Assembly (NCBI GenBank): GCA_963668435.2
Contig: CAXXSC010000010.1
Location: 535,002-599,001, forward strand
DNA: 64,000 bases
Direction: 5' to 3'
From: G963668435 sp963668435
Lineage (GTDB): Bacteria; Latescibacterota; Latescibacteria; Latescibacterales; Latescibacteraceae
In this document: piece by piece, positions 56,215-64,000 of the stretch
Numbering within the stretch: the stretch's first letter is position 1
Layout: every line of letters starts with the position of its first letter
Notes under the pieces: generated by a model
Databases searched by the model: none
The model's input: the letters and a program-made list of their open reading frames with translations, nothing else
Told to the model about the DNA's origin: nothing
Made by a program: the position numbers and the translations under genes

Positions 56215-56415
56215 ATGCAAGCCAGCAATATTTCACAGATTGCCTCCGAGCGAACGACCTATATCATCGAGCAGGGGGACAAAATCCGCGCACAGACTGT
56301 TGATCTCTACAGTGATATTGAAAAGCTCAAACCTGTGTCGATCAGCCAGCCGATCGATACCTATGAGCCCTCGAGAGCGCAGAGCCAGTCAAAAGCCACC
56401 TACGGGCCTTTCTAA
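56215..56415 (+). CDS. Small protein of unknown function with its own promoter
   Basis: 66 residues. An N-terminal helix (QASNISQIASERTTYIIEQG) and a polar tail (EPSRAQSQSKATYGPF). The ribosome site is weak (aggaataaacg). A near-consensus promoter lies 65 bp upstream. It resembles the small protein at 52976 in size, helix-then-polar layout and Tyr-rich end, but direct alignment is not convincing. A regulatory RNA from the same promoter cannot be excluded. Confidence 0.5.
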   Translation: MQASNISQIASERTTYIIEQGDKIRAQTVDLYSDIEKLKPVSISQPIDTYEPSRAQSQSKATYGPF

Positions 56416-56689
56416 ACAATAACCTCTCTTCTGTCATACTATTTCCCGCGCCGGTATCTTTCAGCCCTAATCCAGTTTTGACCAGATATATTTCTGTTAT
56501 CATCAAAATCCTCCATGGCAAATTAGTAACATATGATACTGCTTTTCCTTGAGAACCGCGCACAGTATTGTCACCATAAGTGAAAGTCTCAAAAAACACT
56601 TGCAGTTCGGGAAACACGTCCCTAAACTTCAAACTTACAGTTAAAATTCTGGTAGTATTCCTTTCAAGATTAGAGAAAGTGGAGAATTC

Positions 56690-59116
56690 ATGAAGAAGCT
56701 CTTTTGCATTGTCACTATGCTGATTCTTATTCCCTGTTTCGTGATCGCCCGCACGAATGACACGGACACTAACTGGGCTGGAGCAGAATGGATTGCTTAC
56801 GAAAAAATGGACGACTCGATGAAAGTCGTTCCGGCAGTCCATGGGAGCGGCGACGATCTTGGCAACAAAGGGCTCAAACGCTCTGTCGTTCCCATGTTCC
56901 GCAGAGATTTCACTGTCGGCAAAACAGTTAAAAAAGCCATGATTGACATCTCGGGGCTCGGACATTACGAACTTCACATTAACGGTAAAAAAATCGGCGA
57001 CCGTTTCCTTTCGCCCGGATGGACCTACTATCAGAAACGCTGTTTCTACAACAGTTACGATATCACCGATTATGTTGAAAAGGGAAATAATGCCATCGGT
57101 GTCCTTGTCGGCAACGGTTTCTTCAATGTCAACCGAGAGCGCTACCGTAAGCTCGTGGTCGCCTACGGCTATCCTCAGCTGATTTTCAGGATACACGTAC
57201 AATATACAGACGGGAGCACGAGCGACATCGTCTCCGACAGCACATGCCGCGTAACCGCCTCACCGATTACATTCAGCAGTATTTACGGCGGTGAGGATTA
57301 TGACGCCCGTCTTGAGCAGAACGGCTGGGACAGGGCGGGCTTTAACGATACGTCCTGGCGCACTCCGGTCATTATCGACAATGTCAGCCGTCAACTGGAT
57401 ATCGAAAACGATCATCCGCTTAAAATCATGGAAATTTTCCCGGCGAAAAATATAACGAAAAAAGCGAATGGAAAACTCATTTATGATTTCGCTCAGAATG
57501 CCTCGGGAATCATAGCATTGAAAGTCAGGGGCGATCGCGGCACCGTAATAAAAATCCGCCCGGACGAACTGCTCGGTCGGGACGGCAAGATCACCCAGCG
57601 AAGCGGCGGCGGGCCTTACGAATTTAATTACACGCTGAAAGGCGGGGGAATCGAAACCTGGCAGCCGCGTTTCACTTACTACGGTTTCCGTTATGCCGAG
57701 GTTGAAATAATCGGAGCGGAAGGCGCCGATTCAACCGAAATTGTGGAACTGACAATGCTGCATACCCGTAATTCCGCGCCCTCGGTCGGTACTTTTGCCT
57801 GTTCCGATACACTGTTCAACAGAATATTCGAGCTTATCAACTGGGGCATAAAAAGCAACATGGCAAGTGTCGCCACTGACTGCCCGCACAGAGAAAAACT
57901 GGGCTGGCTGGAGCAAACCTACCTTATCGGCCCCTCGATGCATTATAATTTCGATATTCACTCACTCTACCGCAAGGTCGTGGACGACATGATCGATTCA
58001 CAGCTGGAAAACGGCCTTGTCCCGGACATCGCACCGGAATATGTTCCATTCGCAGGTGGATTCCGTGACTCGCCGGAATGGGGAAGCGCGGCGGTCATCA
58101 TTCCCTGGCAGATATACGAATGGTATGGCGACACGGATATCATTGCCAGGGCATACCCCATGATGAAACGCTATGTCGACTATCTCGACAGTATGTCGAA
58201 AGAGCATATTCTCGATTACGGCCTCGGTGACTGGTTCGATCTCGGTCCCGGTAATCCTGGCTACGCTCAGCTGACACCGATCCCCCTGACTGCGACTGCT
58301 ATCTACTACTATGATCTCGCACTTATAACAAAAATGGCCCGAATGCTGGGACATGACAGCGACTACAAAAAGTATGATGCGCTGTCCCGGGAGGTAAGAG
58401 CAGCGTTCCTCGCCAAATTCTACAATCCTGATACAGGAATCTGCGCCACTGGCAGCCAGACCGCCTATGCAATGTCACTGTATACCGGACTCATTCCCGA
58501 AAAAGACCAGGAAAAAGTCCTCGGCAACCTTCTCGATGTGATCAGGAACAATGACTATGCACTGACTTCAGGCGACATCGGCTACCACTTCCTCGTGAGA
58601 GTCCTTAGCGAAAACGGCAAGTCTGACACCCTTTACAGAATGAATCGGCGCAGTGATCGTCCGGGCTACGGCTACCAGCTTGAAAAGGGAGCCACATCGC
58701 TTACAGAAAGCTGGGCGGCACTTCCGACTGTCTCGAACAACCATATGATGCTCGGCCACCTTATGGAATGGTTTTATTCCGGCCTCGGTGGCATTTACCA
58801 GGCGGAAAACTCGATAGCATACAGTGATATCATCATCGCACCCAAGCCAGTGGCTGACATTTCATGGGTAAAATGTACATACAACTCGGTCAAAGGCGAG
58901 ATCATTTCTGAATGGAAAACCGAGAACGGCACATTTTCCCTTGATATCACCGTTCCCGAAAACGCGTCGGCTAAAATAATGATGCCGGAAGGCTTCACCT
59001 TATCTTCCTGCGAATCGGCGGAAACAGGCCCTGTCGCATCTGATAGAACAAAATCCGGCAGAACAGCCATAAATGTTCAGCCGGGCAAGTATTCCATCGT
59101 CGCTGTCAGGAATTGA
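56690..59116 (+). CDS. Secreted alpha-L-rhamnosidase (glycoside hydrolase family 78)
   Basis: 808 residues with a Sec signal peptide (1-20). Domains in order: N-terminal rhamnosidase beta domain (~75-240, DISGLGHYELHINGKKIGDR), concanavalin-like domain (~255-350, IYDFAQNASGIIALKVRGDR-type), (alpha/alpha)6 catalytic domain (~360-690) and a C-terminal beta domain. The key segment DCPHREKLGWLEQTY keeps the Asp and Glu of the family's acid site but has LEQ where many have TGD. It removes rhamnose from plant or algal glycans. It lies upstream of a sulfatase and a broken GH127 gene. Confidence 0.93.
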   Translation: MKKLFCIVTMLILIPCFVIARTNDTDTNWAGAEWIAYEKMDDSMKVVPAVHGSGDDLGNKGLKRSVVPMFRRDFTVGKTVKKAMIDISGLGHYELHINGKKIGDRFLSPGWTYYQKRCFYNSYDITDYVEKGNNAIGVLVGNGFFNVNRERYRKLVVAYGYPQLIFRIHVQYTDGSTSDIVSDSTCRVTASPITFSSIYGGEDYDARLEQNGWDRAGFNDTSWRTPVIIDNVSRQLDIENDHPLKIMEIFPAKNITKKANGKLIYDFAQNASGIIALKVRGDRGTVIKIRPDELLGRDGKITQRSGGGPYEFNYTLKGGGIETWQPRFTYYGFRYAEVEIIGAEGADSTEIVELTMLHTRNSAPSVGTFACSDTLFNRIFELINWGIKSNMASVATDCPHREKLGWLEQTYLIGPSMHYNFDIHSLYRKVVDDMIDSQLENGLVPDIAPEYVPFAGGFRDSPEWGSAAVIIPWQIYEWYGDTDIIARAYPMMKRYVDYLDSMSKEHILDYGLGDWFDLGPGNPGYAQLTPIPLTATAIYYYDLALITKMARMLGHDSDYKKYDALSREVRAAFLAKFYNPDTGICATGSQTAYAMSLYTGLIPEKDQEKVLGNLLDVIRNNDYALTSGDIGYHFLVRVLSENGKSDTLYRMNRRSDRPGYGYQLEKGATSLTESWAALPTVSNNHMMLGHLMEWFYSGLGGIYQAENSIAYSDIIIAPKPVADISWVKCTYNSVKGEIISEWKTENGTFSLDITVPENASAKIMMPEGFTLSSCESAETGPVASDRTKSGRTAINVQPGKYSIVAVRN

Positions 59117-59283
59117 TAAGCCTCGGCCAGGGTACTGTCAGGCTTTATCAAGTTTGGCAGTAACTTTTGTGTTGCGATTGAAAATTATGATATGCATACA
59201 AGGGCACACGGGAATCGGATATCAATTGCGTTTCATTGGTCATGATACCGCAAAATATGCCCTCACAGGATACGGGAGTTGTC

Positions 59284-61002
59284 ATGAAAAGAAGGAAATT
59301 CATCAGTAACAGTATAGGTTCAGCGCTCACGGCAGGTTTTACAGCATCACAGGTTTCATCAGCTCATGCCGGCTTATTTGGTGACACTCCGGTTGAGCTC
59401 AACTATCTGAATGCAAAAAGCAAATCAAAACCATTTGTTTCAGAACCGGGGCCGAAACCACACATTTTCCTTATCACGGCAGACATGATTTCTCCGGACA
59501 GCTATCTCCCATCCCGGGATATCTCACGTCATGTGAACCTTAAGAATATTCGAAGTATCGGGGATTATGGCAGCAGGTTCGATAACGCAGTGACGACAAT
59601 CCCTCTTTGCGGTCCGGCACGAGCGAGCCTTTTCACCGGCAAATATCCCCCCTACCTCACCAACGGCGAACGTGCGCCGCTCGGCATGAAAACTGATCTA
59701 GCCGAGGATGACACCATTTTCCAGGAATACCTGCTCCATGCCGGTTATTCAACAAAACATGTCGGAAAATGCCATGTCGGGGCAGACAAATTTCTTATGG
59801 CTTTCGGTGAGCATGACGATGCGTGGAACCGCTGGGCGCCGCCCTTGCTGGAGGATGACGATTACGCACAGTTTCTTCGTGACAAAAACGTACAAGCGCC
59901 GAAATACCGCAGTGAACTCCGGGGCAAACAGGTTGACAGGCAATCGCCAGGCAACTCACTTGGCGGATGGATCGAGCAGGCGGATGGCAGCGATTTCCCG
60001 CTCGAGGCACACTATTCGGTCTATCTTGCCGAGAAAGCCATATCGAAAATCGAAACAGCTCTCACAACGCAGCCGGATGCGCCACTGTATCTGGAACTCG
60101 ATTTCTTTGATCCACACCAGCCGTTCTCTATCCCCACATCATTCGAGAATCGTGCCCGTGAACTCAGAAAGCAGGTGAAGCTGCCGGAAAGCTACAAATC
60201 TCTCATGGATCGTGATTTCAGCTTTACAGAAGGGACAGCGGATATTTACGAGGTGTATCGTAAATACTGGGGTGCCTATGACCCCGAGCTGGTGAAAGAA
60301 TACATCGTCTGTCATTTTCTACAGATGGAAATTGTTGACTATGCTGTGGGCATCGTTCTCGACGCGATCCGCCGGAAAGGAATCTGGGATGATTCACTCA
60401 TCATGTTCACCGGTGATCACGGTGAAATAAACGGGCGTCTCGGCCTTTTCGACAAGGGTGTATATTTTCAGCCAGATATTTTCAGGATTCCATTGTTCAT
60501 GAAAGCACCTGCGGAGAACGGCGGCGGTAGTAAAGTTGTGAAGGAACCCGTTTCCTGCCTCGATATCAGCAGAACTATCCTGAGTGCCGCGGGCATTCAA
60601 ACGACCGAGCATTATGACGGTGAAGATCTTATGCCGGTGTTAAACGGAAAAGGCAAAAGGACGCCACTTGTCCACATCTTCCAGACCGGCTGGCATGTTG
60701 GCGTGAATTACGGTTTCGGGCTTAACCTGTACGAGAATGAACAGCATCACTGGTTCTACGGCTACAATATTTCTTCCGGCGTCCAGGAACTGTACAACAT
60801 GTCGGAAGATTCGCAGAAGAACCTTTTTTACGACAGACAGTATGCGGGAACCGTTAAGAAGATAATTCTCAAAGCGGCGGAAATTCTGCAAAGCGACCGT
60901 CGCTGGCTGGGTTACTGGGCGACATTCAGACTTCATAATGCCGAAATACTGCCAACAGCAAAAGACGATATGCAGATGTTCGTTCCGAAAAAGAGCAACT
61001 GA
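59284..61002 (+). CDS. Tat-exported sulfatase (formylglycine type)
   Basis: 572 residues from the ATG at 59284 (ribosome site gggag); an upstream in-frame GTG or ATG adds non-conserved residues. The Tat signal MKRRKFISNSIGSALTAG is followed by LITADMISPDSYLP, the activation motif CGPARASLFTGKYPP (CxPxR), STKHVGKCHVG, and MFTGDHGEINGRLGLFDKG. The aspartates of the metal site are spread among these. Substrate class cannot be set. It follows the rhamnosidase by 167 bp and probably acts on the same sulfated glycan. Confidence 0.93.
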   Translation: MKRRKFISNSIGSALTAGFTASQVSSAHAGLFGDTPVELNYLNAKSKSKPFVSEPGPKPHIFLITADMISPDSYLPSRDISRHVNLKNIRSIGDYGSRFDNAVTTIPLCGPARASLFTGKYPPYLTNGERAPLGMKTDLAEDDTIFQEYLLHAGYSTKHVGKCHVGADKFLMAFGEHDDAWNRWAPPLLEDDDYAQFLRDKNVQAPKYRSELRGKQVDRQSPGNSLGGWIEQADGSDFPLEAHYSVYLAEKAISKIETALTTQPDAPLYLELDFFDPHQPFSIPTSFENRARELRKQVKLPESYKSLMDRDFSFTEGTADIYEVYRKYWGAYDPELVKEYIVCHFLQMEIVDYAVGIVLDAIRRKGIWDDSLIMFTGDHGEINGRLGLFDKGVYFQPDIFRIPLFMKAPAENGGGSKVVKEPVSCLDISRTILSAAGIQTTEHYDGEDLMPVLNGKGKRTPLVHIFQTGWHVGVNYGFGLNLYENEQHHWFYGYNISSGVQELYNMSEDSQKNLFYDRQYAGTVKKIILKAAEILQSDRRWLGYWATFRLHNAEILPTAKDDMQMFVPKKSN

Positions 61003-61066
61003 AAACAGACTCGCAGTATCAGAGCCCCAAATGTCAGAAATATGATATGAATAAGTCCCTACAGTG

Positions 61067-61240
61067 ATGGCCTTTTCTAAAAAATGGTTCGGTAGCACTG
61101 ACGCTCTATTTCGTTGGCGCCACCGAACCAGTGGTATCCGCGGAAAAGCCCAATATCCTGTTCATACTTACCGATGACCAGCGCTACAATACAATCGGAT
61201 CTTTGCGCAATGATATAATCCGCACACTGAATATCGATTC
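61067..61240 (+). pseudogene. 5' remnant of another sulfatase gene
   Basis: Reading from the ATG at 61067 gives MAFSK; a +1 shift in an A6 run (61079-61084) then opens a frame with a signal-like stretch (VALTLYFVGATEPVVSAE) and KPNILFILTDDQRYNTIGSL, the start of the sulfatase fold, then NDIIRTLNID. It stops resembling a sulfatase at ~61235, where the convergent GH127 gene begins. Too short and broken to act. Confidence 0.75.
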
Positions 61241-61247
61241 CTCCGGA

Positions 61248-63143
61248 TCAATGATGTATAATGATATTCAGGACCAGAGGTATCCATACTCGGTACTCTG
61301 ATTCATAGCTCCATGTATTTCCTGCCGACATATAATCACATACGGTAATTTCAGCCGGTTCAGGCTCAGCGCCTCCCCAATCTTCAACTTTCACCGGCAC
61401 ACGAAATGCCATGTAGAATTCATCACCCGCCGTTACCGGTTTAAGGTCAATGTAGCCATCCTTCTGAATCAGGCTCGACAGTGGCTCATACCAGTTAGGA
61501 TCCAGACGGCTGTCCCGCGCCAGTACAATTGGCCCACGCATTATGGCGGCGGCACGCGAATTGTCGGGTGAATCGATCACGCGTCCGCGCATATCCAGTG
61601 TCAGCTCAATCTTATCACCCGCACTCCAGCGCCTGTGCAGCCGTAAATACTTGCCCGGGTTGGCCTCGACAGACTTGCCGTTAACCGTCACACCGGTTTG
61701 CATACTCCCATGACGGTATGCGCAGACTAAGTGTAAATTCCTCCGCTCTCTCCGGCGTAACAATGAGCGCAACATTCCCCGTTGCCGGGTAGTCGGTCTG
61801 CTGTTCGATACTCACCTTGTTGCCTGAGAGCAGAGATATCTGATAAGTACCCGCCCGTTCATACAGGTTAACAACTGGCCCTTGATCTGACTCCATAACC
61901 GCGATAAAAGGCATCCGCAGTAATCCACGCGGCGCATTGGCGTTGCAGCAGTGCAGATTCATCCCGCACTGGTTTGGACCGAGCACCCTACGCCCTTCGA
62001 TGTTGTTGTACTTGGCAAAATCGCTACCTGTCGGTGTCATCGCACCCAAAAGCGCATTGTATAGGGTCAGCTCAATTTCATCCGCCCATGACGGATCACC
62101 TGTTACACGCAATAGCTGCATGCAGTATTTCATCCAGGTAATAATTACACAGGTCTCCATGGTGTGCATTGTCGGGATACGCTGTTTTGCCTTTCCACCA
62201 TACCAGCATTCGGCACTTGCGCCGGCACCCAGAACATTAAGTTCTTCGTCGCGGATATTTTTTGCCGATTTCAGGGCAGCGTCCAGATGTTCCTGTCTAC
62301 CGGTCAGACGGTACAGTTCCAACAATCCTTCATAACAGGACATCATTTCGTAAGCTTTCAACCCCTGATCCCATCCCCACCACTGGTCGGGTACCGGAAA
62401 ACGTTTCGACACAGCGATACCATCAAGAGCCTTGGAAATCAGTTTCGGTCCCCGTGGAATCTCCATTGACTGACAATATATTCTGCGAAGTCCAGATACC
62501 GCTTATCACCTGTCCTTTTATATAGCAGAACCATCGGCTCCAGTACCGAGGAGCTGGCCATACCGCGATGATTGCCTGTCATCACGATATCAGCCTTACC
62601 AGGTCCTACCTCTGTCATCAGATGGTCTGCCAATTTACAGGCAGAATCCAACGCAGCAGTATCGCCGGTAATATCGTAGTGCCCGAGCAAACCGAGAAGA
62701 CAGTACTTGCGGCCCCAGATGTCCCAGTTCTGCAAATGGGCATCGTTATGATAATTACCTATATAGCCGTCTGAGGTCTGTGTTTCGATTAATTTCTGCG
62801 TCGCGGTTTCGAGGATTGCCTTTATTTCAGGGTCACCATTGTATCTGAAAGCCCATTGGGCAGAAGTAATCCATTTTCCCCAGAATTCAGTTTGCCATAA
62901 GTTGCGTTCGTTCCTGTGGCGGAACGGTTCCACCAGATGCTCGATATCCTGCGGCTTGACCCTGTTCCCAATACACAGGTCAATTTTGCGGCCAAGGTAT
63001 CCGGTCATAGACATTTCACCGTTTTGCGGCAAACGGAGCACATCACGAACCGATGACGTGGTAGGATTATCGACCGCCAAGGCAGATACAGGGCACATCA
63101 CGGAGACAAGAACGAGAACAATAGATACAATTATACGTCGCAT
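61248..63143 (-). pseudogene. Beta-L-arabinofuranosidase (GH127/DUF1680 type), two frameshifts
   Basis: The minus strand carries one GH127-length gene (about 632 codons) in three frames: 63143-~62463 (signal peptide, then IDLCIGNRVKPQDIEHLVEP and DIWGRKYCLLGLLGHYDITG), ~62463-61700 (HTMETCVIITWMKYC, then the family's CCNANAPRGLLRMP) and ~61700-61248 (TGVTVNGKSVEANPGKYLRL, RVIDSPDNSRAAAIMRGPIV). The joins fall at GG in tggag (near 62463) and between 61690 and 61708, each apparently from one lost base. The two losses leave the last part in the frame opposite to neither neighbour. If not sequencing errors, the enzyme is inactive. It would remove arabinofuranose from plant or algal glycans. Confidence 0.85.
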
Positions 63144-63384
63144 AATTCCATCTTACCTTGATTTAAATGGTGGACATGGATAATTGAATATTTCTGTCTG
63201 ATCGACTATCGTAATTTATTGAAATTAAGCCTGATAAAACAAGAAGATATTTGAGGTTTGAGAAGCACATTTGAAAGCATAAGGAAAACAAAAACATCAA
63301 CTGTATAAAGTAGGATTTCCAAACCTAAGTGCCTATTCATTGCATAGTGCAGATCAAAATGGCGGCCAATACAATCCAACACAA

Positions 63385-63415
63385 AAAGGACTCAGGTATA
63401 ATACCTGAGTCCTTT
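63385..63415. terminator. Perfect 31-bp palindrome, terminator-like
   Basis: aaaggactcaggtat and atacctgagtccttt pair without mismatch around one base. With A runs before and T after on each strand it can terminate in either direction. Its ggactYag core matches the tRNA-Lys terminator hairpins. Confidence 0.8.
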
Positions 63416-63422
63416 ATATATT

Positions 63423-63470
63423 TGGTAGCCCAGAGGGGAATCGAACCCTGTTTCCGGCGTGAGAGGCGGC
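63423..63470 (-). pseudogene. tRNA 3' fragment (probably tRNA-Glu), degenerate
   Basis: On the minus strand a T-arm (GGGTTCGATTCCC) and the 3' end CTGGGCTACCA follow a partial anticodon arm with loop CTCTCAC, as in tRNA-Glu. One stem base is missing in each arm and no D-arm or 5' half exists beyond 63470. It resembles an attachment-site remnant. Confidence 0.55.
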
Positions 63471-64000
63471 TATGGCGATTTCATGTATTGTTTTTACAAG
63501 GACTTACAAAAGCCAGATTGTGCACCCTCTGGTAAGCTGCACACCCCATACGCAACCATTTATTATGATTTGTGAAGCTGCTTTTTCTTATCTGAATTTG
63601 TGATATTCGTTCTAACATTTTCACACAAAAACCTCAAGGAGGTATAATACCCTTGACTTTATAATAAGACAAAGGTTACTTTTATAACATTGTACATATC
63701 GGTAACAGATAAGCCCTGACATTACGCTAGGTCACTTTGAAGCCCGAAATGCGTATAGCATTATGCTATGCACATTTCGGGCTTTTTTTGTTAAAAGGAG
63801 GGTGTTTGAAAAAGAATGTCATTCTTAAAGAGAGTCCACAGAGAGAGCTTACGATAGGTTTGCATTACTTCTCAGGGCAAACGGTTATACAGTATCACTA
63901 AAAAAAGCACGTAATAAGCCGGGCCATGGTGAGATGTTTAAAAACGGTCAAGACAGATTATGTATTATCACAAGTTTTAACGAAAATGAATGTTTGATTG
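63471..64000. other. Terminal region with no confident gene
   Basis: 530 bp. Apart from the terminator at 63741-63789 I see no gene. A frame open from 63829 to the end of the window (ANGYTVSLKKARNKPGHGEM is part of it) has no convincing start, since a stop lies at 63826-63828 and the ribosome site aaaaggaggg (63793-63802) belongs to a short frame that ends early. It may be a frameshifted gene that continues past the window. Confidence 0.4.
63741..63789 (+). terminator. Strong intrinsic terminator
   Basis: 11-bp outer stem agcccgaaatg / catttcgggct, a further 6-bp inner stem atagca / tgctat, then T7. The gene it serves is not evident in the window. Confidence 0.8.

Overview
The window looks like the chromosome of a Gram-negative, environmental, polysaccharide-degrading bacterium. 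Evidence for an outer membrane: LpxK, a Kdo transferase and a lipid acyltransferase. Two secreted beta-propeller proteins carry a C-terminal domain of the type IX / FlgD-Ig-like sorting kind, and there are Tat-exported sulfatases, a family 78 rhamnosidase, a family 127-type arabinofuranosidase and a DapL-type lysine pathway. Together these point to the FCB superphylum or a related candidate phylum (Latescibacterota-like). That placement is inference; no 16S rRNA gene is present.

Layout. 1-12.4 kb (mostly + strand): the 3' part of priA, an HD-GYP protein, a TrmB-like regulator with a clear promoter, an EamA transporter, then dapL, lysA, eno, serS, dapF, a NifU-C protein and a small HTH protein. 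Between them dapL, lysA and dapF cover the aminotransferase route to meso-diaminopimelate and lysine. 12.4-14.7 kb: a ZIP-like membrane protein with a cyclic-nucleotide-binding domain inserted between its membrane halves, a cluster of hairpin repeats and an unknown membrane protein. 14.7-24.6 kb: a carbohydrate island with an SGNH/GH95-like fusion, an SDR, a sulfatase, a propeller gene broken by a stop codon and a multidomain esterase. RNase P RNA (rnpB, minus strand) lies inside it.

24.6-50.9 kb (almost all minus strand) is housekeeping. It holds an ECF sigma/anti-sigma/YbjQ operon, a K+ channel overlapping a cyclic-nucleotide-binding gene, and the conserved run nrdR-yggS-yggT-divIVA-yggU-pnp followed by a DksA-like gene, lspA and rluD. 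Then come glyA, a ferredoxin-fused EtfA with EtfB, a eukaryote-like long guaA, nadB/nadA, the lipid A genes lpxK-waaA-acyltransferase, LOG and glgP. One + strand island (46.1-47.5 kb) carries two SIS-like paralogues, one cytosolic and one exported, behind a palindrome-overlapped promoter.

51.1-53.5 kb is a decayed integrative element in tRNA-Lys(UUU), bounded by 65-bp direct repeats and carrying the tail of a tyrosine recombinase. 53.6-63.1 kb is a second carbohydrate island: a propeller protein, a GH78 rhamnosidase, a sulfatase, a sulfatase stub and a twice-frameshifted GH127 gene. The last kilobase holds a degraded tRNA 3' end next to a perfect 31-bp palindrome, probably the scar of another integration.

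The most unusual items are the ZIP/cNMP fusion, the SIS pair with one exported member, the eukaryote-like GMP synthetase and the tRNA-Lys element. I did not see a CRISPR array, a rRNA operon or a recognisable defence system.
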